Assembly (NCBI GenBank): GCA_003586115.2
Contig: QVOM02000034.1
Span: 12,131,730 to 12,195,729 of the forward strand
Origin: Salvator merianae
Taxonomy: Eukaryota; Chordata; Lepidosauria; Squamata; Teiidae
Direction: 5' to 3'
DNA: 64,000 nt
This document shows, one piece after another, positions 12,868 through 24,800 of the stretch. A program made the position numbers and the translations under genes. The notes under the pieces were generated by a model. The model saw only the letters and a program-made list of their open reading frames with translations. It did no database searches and was not told where the DNA came from. Positions within the stretch are counted from its first letter, which is position 1. Each line of letters starts with the position of its first letter.

Positions 12868-15800
12868 AATCACTACTTAGTACTAATGGTGTGCTAATGG
12901 CTTAGTGTTGTTTGTCTTGCACTGTTTTCTGGTCCTTTAAATCTTTATAAATAGAAATCACAGATGCAGGACTATGCCTGCCACAAACACCTGGTATAGT
13001 TGCAATATTTGCCCTTTTGAATTTTATACAGTATTTGGAAATTTTAGGTTTCGATAAATGTAACTCAGAAGCATAATGCAGTAACCTGTCCTTTTCATTC
13101 AAAATATGGTATGATATGAAATAATGCAGTAAGTTCTTCTGTATCTTAATTTTGTCAGCAGTCTTTCAGTGTCCATGTTAAAAGTGAAAATGTCACTTTT
13201 ATGGTACATTTGTACTAAATAACTTATTTTACCATTACTCGAGCTCTTCTCAGGTGTTCGTCTTATATTTAAATAAGCAAGTATGGGAGGGGAGTGCATA
13301 TGAACAAAGTCCTCCTCAGTTAGCATGTCTATAATTTTATGTACAACCTCTTTGCTGCAGTCAGCATCAAAATATGGTAACAGATAGTCACCATTCTAAC
13401 TGAGGTATCATCAGGACTGTTTGCACTTTCCACGTTTACGGTCACCCACACTGCTAGGCTGGAACAGCCTGGATACAGGCGTCCAGTACTCATAGTGTGA
13501 ATGCTGGCCGACTGCCATGATAGCGGCCATGGAAATGTCTGGCCACTACCATAGCAACTGGGAATGCAGTGCATGACTGCACAGCCTTAGCCGCACTGCA
13601 CGACTGTAGCATTTACACCCAGAAATAGGTACGAACACTGTGTACTGGGAACAGTCCAGCTGCTCCTGGTACAGCTGTAAACAACAATTTTGTTGTCCAC
13701 AGCTAGTAGCAACTGGGAGTGTCTGCACTAGTGAGAGTCTCCATGCTCACTAGCATTAAAGTGTGAACAGGACCTTGGTGATTTCAGTATTGCATCTGGT
13801 TATGTCTGAGAGGTAGAACATCAGTCTGCATTAGTTAGGCTTGTTTGGATCTCCTTGGCTCTAATTTTGGAGGGACTTTGTTTAATAAAAAGTTATTTTG
13901 TTTTAACATAAGTTAAAAATAGCTGGGACAGAACATCAAAGCATAGCCTGTACATCTGAACTACCATCAACACATTTAAGGTTATTATGTTGTTATGGAT
14001 AAAGCTATTATGTTATTTATTAATAAACATTTTAGCTAATATGGATATTTTTTCTATATTTACCATATCTTGTGGGAAACTTTAATTTAAAAATATTAGA
14101 CAACAGAGTGTTATTTTTTATTAAGACAAAAAAATAGCATTAATGAAATTACATACATGCATAAAATATATTTATACATAGTTTTTTGGGGGGGAACCAT
14201 ACTTGGTTAGCATTTTACATTTATAATGCAATACTTTTAATGCCCTTAAGGTGGCAGAAGACACAAATATCATAAATATTACAGAAAAGTTAAAGAAAAC
14301 TTTTAAGATACCTCACTTCCCTTTAAATTCTCATCTTTTTTCATCTCTAGAAAATAATCTAAACTCATGCCATAGGAAACAGGAAGGATGGATAGAAGAC
14401 ATGATGTGTGGGGAGCAGCACACAGTAGTTGGCTGTTATTTTAGGTCTGCTCCATACAGCTATTTTGTAATTTCATGATTCAGTTAAGGCAACTGGTCAT
14501 AAGGAAAAAGGTGCATCACCCTACTGAGTAGCTCAGAGCTTGAGTTCACATTTTTTTCCTCCTTCATGTATGTTTTGATCTGGCCTTGACCAATGTATGA
14601 CCATAACTTCCTGTAAACAGAAGAAAAAACATTCTTCCCCCATTTCCATGTATTTTCCTCAATTTATAGGCAGGGCAGGATCTGTGGAAGGCATGGTGGC
14701 CCCCAAATTACACAGCAATGCCTGGCCTCATTCCCCAGCACTGATAAGAGGCTGGGAGGGGCATCCAGGAAAGAGAGCTAAGCATAGGTAAGAAGCTCCC
14801 TCCTGTAAGGAGGAAGAAAAGGGGGAGTACGGGTGAATGTCAGGTGTGTGAGGGAAATTTAAAAGCACCACTCATTGTCATACTGTCCTTCTGAGTTTTG
14901 CTTCTCAGCAAGCCACACAGGGCCTGTAATGACATCATTGCATAGCCCATGGAGATGACAATATTACTGACATTTCCCTGGACTCTGCCAAGCCTGAGTG
15001 GGGCACTAAAAAGTTTTAAACTTTTAAATTGTCTCTCACAAACTTGTTACTCACCTGTACTCTCCCCTTTCCCTTCTTCTTGTAGAGACACTGACTTGCA
15101 GGGGGGAACTTCAAACAGTGGCAGGCTTCAAACAGTTTGAATCTTTGCGCAGTTTGAATGTTACAAACTGTAGTCTGGCACATCTCTACAAAACCCCTGC
15201 TTAAATATGTGCAGACTGGGCCTGTTCACACTTGCTACTAGCAAGCATTGAGAATGCTTGCTAATCAAGTGCTTCTGTACTTGGTGGAGGCCTGAGCTGC
15301 CAGGGGCGGGCTTTATCCGCTCCTGATTGCAGATACTTGTGGAGCACTAATAGGGGCCCTTTCTGCACTTGGACGTATTCCAGATTATATCTCAGAATAG
15401 GGACCTGCCATCTGCATGCTAGTGCAGACTATGGTAGACCCTGGGCAAGACCTTTCATAGTTTGCACTAGCATGTGCATAGCAGGTCCCTATTCTGAGAT
15501 ATAATCCACAATAAGGTCAAGTGCAGGAAGGGCCTAGGGCTCCACAACCCTACCAGGAGGTGATAGTCACCACCTGGTAGAGTGCATTTGCACTTACCTG
15601 CTGCTAAAGTGCTCCAGGCCAGTGCAAGAACCTGATCACACATGCATGCTTGGGCAATTGGGCCTGCGTGATCAAGCTGCATGATGCCTGATTGGGGCAT
15701 CGCGTGATCGTGCAGGCCTGACTGAGTGATTGAACATGCATGTGGCAGTGTTGCTGGTCACCATGGCAGCAACCAGCTGCTTCCCAGCTGCTGTCATGGC

Positions 15801-18800
15801 GAGGATTGGGACAGCTACCAGTGTTTGCACTGCAAATGCTGGTAGACAGCTTCAGGTCCAGTTTTTGGCCACACAATGTGGGCAGTGTCAGTGCTGTGTT
15901 GTCAGTTTCACATTAGAACAAGATAATTATCCTGTTCTAACGTGTCTAGAGTGTCTGTGCTGCATGGTCAATTCCATCTTAGAACAGGATAATTAACCTG
16001 TTCTAATGTGGAAAGTGCAAAATGACCACAGTAACCAGGAGTTAACTCCATTTTGATGGTATGAAACAACAGTGGAGTCAATTTTCAGTTTAATTAGAAC
16101 TGCAAGTTTACAATGTCTCATGTATGATTAGCTCCGATACAACATCCTTTTAGAGAACTCACTAACTGTCTCACCAGCTACTGTAGGCACCAGTTGTGTT
16201 CAGATTACCACTAGGTTCAGATTAGCATAAAATGAGTCAAAAAATTGAAAATGGGCTACATTTGCAGAAATTTGCAGGCTACAGGTCTCGGGAGAAAAGA
16301 TGAACAAACAGGGAAATTTGCAGGCTGTAAGATCTCGGAAGAGAAGGAAGAAACAAGGAGGAATCTGATCCTACACACCATCTGGTTTCACATAAAATTA
16401 GCCATACACAAAATTATTTTAGTTGTTATACAATATATCTAAATAAAATGCTTTGGAAGATGCAAACCTTGCTGATATCTAAAGTAGCTTATAGAAAGAC
16501 TGGGTAAACTACGGCCTTCCAAAATTTGTTGAACTACAACTCCCATCATTCAACCTGGGGTTCACAAGGCTGTAGTTCAGTGACATCTGAAAGACCACAG
16601 TTTTGCTAGCGCTAGTATTAAGAGAAATTATATTGCTTCTCAAACATTTTAAGGTGTTCTTAATTCAATAATAATAATAAAAGCAAATAAGGTAAATGAT
16701 ACTTACTGGATATTTCCCCAGTCAGATCTGTTATTCAGAATAAGAACAGGTGCTTCGTTTCTGGATAAGCTTGTAATAACTTCTTCAATGATGTTTTCAA
16801 TTGCTTTAAGAACATCAGAGCTGAAACAAGAGATACAATTCCACAAACATGTACACCATCTCTAAAAATTTCAATAACATTTTGCTTTGTTGTCTCCATG
16901 TGCTGAATGTATGGCCATTCATGAAAATTTTACTACATTTTAGAATCCCTAAAAATTTTAATGTCATTTCTTATAGTTTAAGTTTAGCATTATTGTATTG
17001 CCAGCCATTGCTCAGAGGAGACTTTTTTTTAATCAGGGAAACATTTGGATCAACTGGTTTAAAATAACTATGATTAATGTTTTAAATAGAATGATGTAAT
17101 ATTAGCTTTGGCTAGAGGTTGACTTAACTTGTTTTTAAATGCTGTAAACTTCAAAAAAATGTTCAAGGGTATAATATAAGTACTTCCTCTCTACCATAGC
17201 ACATTAACCTTTTGATCTGACACTTTGAATGAGTGCCTGTGGTTTTTAATTATATGAAGGTTTTGGCTGGAAAGCAACATTGTGTGTGTGACAAAGTGTG
17301 TCTTGAACTGAATTAAGAACAGTAGTAATGTTGCTCCCCATGTAGCAAAGTAGCAGGTTTTTTCAAGGCAGTTTTCCTTAATTCTTCCTCCCTCCAATAC
17401 CTCTGTTTCTGGTAAACTGTTAACAGCAGCCTATTCATAGATGCTGGGTGAATCTGTTAAAATTCAAATATAACTTATACAGTGCATGTCCTATAGGTTA
17501 GTCCACCCCCACACAAATAGGTTTAGGCATTCCCAAGAACTTTAACTTGGTGTTAACTTCATTATTCACATCCACACAATATAATAAACTACTTTAGAGA
17601 TTTCCTCAGTTTTTAGAATGGTTTCTCACGAAGGAGGAGGATTCTGGCTGCAATTCAAAGAATAGAACTCAAGAGTCCATTTTGGCTTACATTAAAAAAG
17701 CAGTAGAGTTCTCCAGATTCTGATTGTGTTTTGGATGATCACATTCAGTTGTGGGCCTGTCTTAAATGTGAATGTTCAATAGCTAGAGGGGTGCGTACCC
17801 AGGTTAGGGCCTTTTCAGTGGTGGCCCCCAGACTGTGGAACACTCACCCCCTGAGGTGCGTCAAGCATCTTTTCTTTACATCTTTAGGAGAGCAGTGAAG
17901 ACGCACCTATTTACCCTTCTCTTTGGCTAAAGAAACAGCTTTCCTACCCCACTTTCAGGCACTGCTACTGCTTTTAGTGTGTGCCTTTTACTTTCTGTTT
18001 TTTATTGTTGTGATCCATCCTGAGACCTTCAGGTACAGGGAAGGATAAAAATGCAAGTTAATTAATTAATTAATTAAACAAAATCAGAGAGGCCTTAATT
18101 GGTACCACTGGTAGATACGACTTGTTGTATCTACCAGCATACCAAAGATCCTGATCCTGAACACGGGAGGCATGCCATAGCACACAGCTGAAATGCATCC
18201 CTCAGAGGATCCGAAGCTAGGAACTTTTGTTCCTAAGTTCAGAGGCCTTGAAACCTAGGTTCTGAGGCTTGTGTGGAGCTCCACAGCTGTGGCATGGGCC
18301 AATCTGGACTAGTGCCTTCGTGCAGATGACACTGATCCTGCCCACGCCTTCCTGTGGTCAAAATCAATGGACTTGGCTGTTCCAGACCCACTGATTCTGA
18401 GCACAGGCAGGTAAGAGCAGAAACAGCCATAATATACTTTAGGCACAATGAGCTGCTTCTTTATAAAGGAAGTATTGAGTGCTTTTTTCGAAAGATTTCA
18501 TATTACTTATAATATTTCAAAGGAATTAAATAGCCAGCATTATCAAAATAAGAGCAACAGACATTATATAAGGAATGCACAGCTAATAGTTTTCAGTTAT
18601 ATTTTATTTTAAAATACCACATAGGTTGGAAAGATCCAGCATTTGACTCCTTAAATTCAGTAAATCTGAGTCAACAGCAAGTTCTTATAGTTACTTCTGA
18701 ATACTCCCATTTTTTTCCAGTTGAACTGATCTCTATGAGTATGTGTTTTGAATTTTATCTCAGCTATGATCTAAATAAAGATATGAGAGAAATATTTCCA

Positions 18801-21800
18801 CTGAAATAATACAGGTTTTACAAACAATGTACCATTTTGGAGTACTATGTTTGTTACATTAGAAACTACTTAGAAAAAAAAAGCCATGAATTACAGACAT
18901 CAACAATGACATCAAAAGTGACATGGTTGCTTCCATCCTGCTCCTCAAGTGTCTTTCTATTTTCTGTATGTTTGTTTGTTTAAACATGCACAATTGTTCT
19001 GGATGCAGCAGTCAGAGGAGAGTACTGTCCTATCATTGGCAAAAGTCATTGATGCCCTATTGTATCCTTGAGCTCCAGAGTATGGACTTCCTGCTACCAG
19101 AGGGCCTGAATGCATACTTTTGATATGCATTGCACTTTGAATCTCCCTCTTTTGCAAGAAGCAACTTCAGACTACTTTAAACAGACTTCTAAAGGCTTTG
19201 AGCTATTTTGGATCCTCCACAGTCTGTAAGGGCCCAGTTATATCACAACAGATTAGTCTGTCATAGGGTACAACAGGAACTCAGGCCATTATTGGCTTGA
19301 TCAGAGACATCTAAATTAGTGTTCACTCAAGTTCATCTTTCTTTGTCCACACTTTTAATTCTCCCTAACATTCATCTGGTGATAGGCTACTTTTTTCCTC
19401 TCCACTCCTCCCATCTTTCTTCTTTCTATGTCCTCTGTGACTGGATGCAATCCCATCAGTCAAATGTTGGCTTCTCAGGAGAGGGTAAAGCCACCTTTCC
19501 CTGTCCCCACCCTCCTCACCCCGTTCTCTTTCCCCCCCTTTCTTGTTACAACTGAGATTTTTGCAAGTGCACAATTCTGTATGTTCTTAGGCTTGGGGTG
19601 GAGGGGAATGTGAAGGCATGAATGTGGACAGGGGAAGTAGGGCATGCCCCTTTAATACATAATTCAATTTTGGTTTGATTCTATTAGACTTTATTCTTTT
19701 TCTTCCATCAGGTGGTTTTATTAGCACAGGAGTCAATTGCTTATGGACATTTATGCAGAATGTTTTGCATGGGCAGTGCAAATCTCTGCTTCAGGACACA
19801 TGGATGTAGTTTTACTGCAGTCATTGTGCGGTGCAAGGAAATTACCACAAATGATATGGAAACTGCATGTGATGAAATGCAGATGGCATACATTTCTTGT
19901 CAAAAACATAAAGCCCTCTTGACCATCTTCCAAGCCATTCAGGGTAGCCTGCTTAGTCATCTCTTCAATTTATTCTCTTCATTCTTTTATCCCCAAGACA
20001 ACAACCCTGTGAGGCAGTAATTGGCTTAGGTTATCCCCAGAACTTCCATGGCTGACTGGGGATTTGAACCCTGCCTTCCCACTGGCAGAACCAAAGCTGT
20101 GCTCTGAATAGTGCTGGAGTGGTGGACAAAGGGTAAGACTGGTATAGCAGTGCTCTCTCCCTAAGTACATCACCCCATTGCTGGAGGGCAATGGGTGGGG
20201 TAATGATTCTCCCCTTCTCCAGGGAGCAATGCATCACTACAGGGTCTAAGTGGAAGAGATTGCCCCCCCCCCCCGGGGCAGCAGTGCAGCTGGAAAGCAG
20301 TTTCTCCTGCTTGCCTCTGCCTATTCAAGTATAGGTCCAAGGTGGAGAGGAGAGCCAGCAGCTGGGCCAGGAGGATACCTGTCCCAGTCTCCATGACTAC
20401 ACATGGCTTGACTCCTGCTCCATGGCCATGACTCTTCCCTCGTCCTGCTTGGCTCTACCCAGGTAGGATTGAAATTAGAAGGGGGTCAAGGGAGACAGAG
20501 GGGGCTGTGGGAGCTGAGCAGGAGGGAACTGAGCCTTTTCCTCCTCATCTGAGAAGCATTATTTATATTTCCAGCACTTGATTGTGCCATGAAAAATCAA
20601 GGGTGGACTTGCAATTTTGCACAATAGTCCAGTTATACAAAGTTGCATGCACGGGAGTCCCAAAACTTCACATAAATTCAGGGTTCAAATCCCCATTCAG
20701 TCATGGAAGCTCTGGAGGTGACCTTGAGCCAATTGTTGCCTTGCAGGGTTGCTGTAGTATGAGGACACAGTGAAGAGAATAAAATGAAGAAGGCATGAAT
20801 AATGTGGGCTAAATTGAATGGCTTGGAAAAAAGTGAAGGAGGCAGATGGTGCTAGATGTAGGGGGGGGGGGGCTAAGCCTAACAAAACAGAAGTGCTGCA
20901 GCAGTTAACCCAAGAGTCATAGGGCTTCAGGCCAGTGTGGGCCTGTCCATTTCTTGACCAGGGGATTCTTTTCCTGGAAGCCTCCCAAATAAAAACTCCT
21001 TTCTTTGTTGTTATATGAAGAGAATCAGTGCTGCTTGCTGAACTTGTAGATTGCTGCTGTCAAACTATACAAATGGAATCATCAGTTCTGTAATCCTTGC
21101 TTACTGCAGGGTGATTTTGTGGTTAGGGGGCACTAATATCTGCCTTAAAATGTTTCCTTGTCAGTGTTGCTTCTTGAGTGAAAGCTGAAAGGCACTGTAA
21201 AAAGGCAACACTGAAATCTTAGCCCCTTTTGAGTCCAATTGCCAGTAGTTAAAAGAGTGAAACAAATCACATCAGTGTTCCTTGTGAGACTGGCAGGGAG
21301 CTGCTCTCCTTTGCAGAGGGTGGGGAAGAAAATAGCCTGCCATGAAATAGAGGCAGCTAAATCCGCAACGCTGCACACAGCTGTCTGCAGTTTCTGTCTT
21401 GAAAACAGTAAAAAATAAAGCAAGGTTAAAAAAACCCTTTTAACCACCTCAGAGTTCTTGCTAAACATATTGTTTAAGGTAAAAGGTGCAGGATGATTTT
21501 AGGGGGCAAAGTGGGTCTTATATGGCAAAAAGAAAATATATGGTATATCTTGCCAAATGGTTGATCCAAGTTTCACAATCAGTCTGGGTTTTGAGGTAAG
21601 CATGTGTGATGGATCAGATTGCCTTACCCAAACCACTGTGAGGGGTTTTGTCCCCAGTCACACTTTATGCCAGAGTGCACAGAGAAGGTTGGCCTTATCT
21701 ACTCTACCCTCATACCAAGCTGCTTTCCTCTGGCTTGGTGGTTTGGATGGGTTAGCTGCCCAAACTCCACTGAGATAGTTCAGCTAAATCTTGACCAGTT

Positions 21801-24800
21801 CAGCTGGAGCAGCAGAACCAGCCAAATAGCAAAGCTGAAAAGACTGCAGCTTGAAGAGATGGAGGATGGATCAGGGTAAACTTTCCCTCTATTCCACGGG
21901 AAAATCAAAATTCTACTGCAGTTCAGATTGGGGAAATGTACTGAACTGCTGCACATGCCTACTTTGAGGCCATCAGAACATTTTATTTCAAAATAATAGA
22001 AAGAGAGACAAGAAGGCTATGAATGCCATGCTCACTGGAACAAATCACATATGTTCTTTCATTAATTTTAGCTTCCATTTCTTAAAAGTGAAGAAGTATT
22101 TAAGAAGAAGATACATTACTGGCTGACATGCCAGCTTAAAAGCTCTCCGCATTAATTACAAAGAAATCTAAGCTGGGAACAGCAAGACACTACAGATGTA
22201 TCACACGAGGATAAAGCCTGTCAGCTTATTTCCAACAAGTCACAGCATGAGAACTTTTTTGTTGGCAACACAAATAGAAATGCACTCAATTATTTCACAA
22301 CGGCAATAAAAAACAAACCTAGTTACAGATTTAATCCTATAGTGTATATGGTTTTAAATGAACAATACTATGAATATAGATTAAAGCTATTCAAAATTAA
22401 ATTTGGAATAAAATATATTTCTCACTTAAGTGTAAACAAAATAGCATTTTTTTCTCACTTTATAGAACCAAAACACTTTAACCCAAGAACTAAGCATCAA
22501 CTGCTGCAATACTCTCAACATTTTCCTTGTAAAATTTGAAGCTATTACAGTTTCAAAACTGTAACTGACTTTTACAATCACGAATTGCATCTTTAAAAAT
22601 GCCTTGTCCTCCATCCCATCAGTCATAGTGGGCACCAAACATAACTGCTCATTCCTGTCTTATCCACTGGGAGATCCAACTAAGAATTGAGGATCCACCT
22701 GATAAAATAGCTGAGGAACATTGCTTCTGCTGCAACAGAAGTGATAGCACAATGAAGAAGCCTAGTGCTGCTTTCAAGGCCAATTTCCACACATCCCGTC
22801 TCCCTCAGCTGCAGCAGAGAGAGGATCAGATCATGCTGAAAGTCACTGAAAATGATCAGTAAATTATACATTCATAATAGAGAAAATTGTTGTCAATAGT
22901 GTAAGGTAGTTTTAATAAATATAAAGGGAGTATTAAAGAGCAAATGTTAAGTCACGTTTGAACTAGAAATCCCTGCCAACTCTTAGTTCAGGGGGGAGAC
23001 TAAACAAGGAAGGCTTCTAGTTGTTCTCAGAGGGAAACCTCTGAGTCACTTCATGGGGGCATGTCAGTGCTTTCTACATGCTAGTGCTATTGGTGTACTA
23101 CTCATCCCACTGCCCCACAGCTTTTTTTCTGAATTGGCAAAGGTTATCTCAGAAGTTGTTGGTAGCTCCCTCCGCGGTGATGTTGTAGAGCTTCAGGGCT
23201 GTTTGCACTTTGCACTAGCGAGTATCTGGGACACTCGACAGCAAACTAATTCTGCACTTCATGGAGGCCCTCATGACCAGAAGCAGATAATAGTCCCCTG
23301 TAGTCCTCTCCAGGGCCCCTTGGCACTATTTCCACTTTGCACTAGTGAACGTCAGGGTTGCTCGCTAGCAAAGTGCCTCTGCACTTGTGTAGGTCCTCAT
23401 AACCGGGAGCAGCGTATCACTGCCTCTGGTCACGGATAGCTGTGGAGCACTAATTTGTGCTCCATAGATCTATCATGAGTTGGTATTCAGCTCCCAGTAA
23501 AGTTCATTTGCACTTCAAATACATAGCTGTGCTGTGCTTGGTGCCTGTGCCTGCACAATTGCGTGATCACACCCGTGCACTACGCGGTGCTGCTGACCAC
23601 TGTCATGGTGAAGACTGAGCACAGGACACCAGCATTCATACACAAATGCTGGTATCTTGCTGATCTTCTTGGATATGGCCATGAAGGGGACGATGTCTGT
23701 ACTGCAAGGTCAATTCCACTTTAGAACAAGATTATCTTGTTGTAAGGCAGAAAGTGTGAAAATGCCCCTTGAGTCCGCACACTGTTGCAAGCTAGAGAGG
23801 CCCTTCCCACCACGATTTCACTCCATCTGAAACAGGTGGCACATAAGCCACATCTGGAGGCTCCTGATCTGGATTACCAGTGCATCTGGTTAGACAAGCA
23901 TACCAGCAAGGGCAATCCAGAAGGCAGAGGTATGCAGAAGACATGCAAAAGGCATGCCTTCATTTTCCAGACTATTGGGGAACCCATTTTGGCGGTGCAC
24001 CAAAGTGTGCTGCTGAAATGGGTCCCTCTGGGGTTCCAAAGCTAGGAACCTTTATTCCTAGCTATCAGAGCACACAGAGGCCAGCTCTGAAGCTCCTGTG
24101 AGCTTCAGGATAGGCAAAGAGGCTAGATAGGAACAGCCATTGCTGTTTCTATCTAGGGACAATGTGTCCCAGTCTTGAGAAGAGCTGCTAGATCCAGATC
24201 AATGCTCTGAATCAAATTCAAGTGAAGAAAGGACCTTAGTTTTACTTACTGTAGCATGTGGGATAATAGGGTGTCTTTTAATCAGTAGATAGAGCAAGTA
24301 GAAGAAGTCACAGCTGAAGATCAACTTCTATTAGCTCATGTCTGATTTTATTTGCCTGATGTCTGGTTAGATAACAAAACTGATGATTCAAAGTGTCTTT
24401 TGTTGTTTGGTTTTAAATATATGGTGTAAATGTTTATATATTCAACTCTTGAGATAACATTTATAATATGGAATAAGGAATATTTCAAAGATAAATTATC
24501 TTATTTGAGGTAGCAGAAGCAAAACATCAGGGTGACTGAAACTTCTGCTTTCAAATGTCTGATAGGACCTTTCAAGTTCTATATAAATCTGTGGCTTTTT
24601 TCTTCCATCTGGCATGTTAGATAGCTCTATGATGACAAACAAGTAGAAATCCACTTGCATAGTGGAGTTGTAATATCTCTCTTTGCTTTGTACCTATGTA
24701 TGGATACACATAAAACCCCCTAGGGAGGGCTTAAGAGATCTCAGAAGTCTGAACTGTTATGGGTGGCTTGTAGTTGGAGAAAGAGCCTGGCCCATGATTA

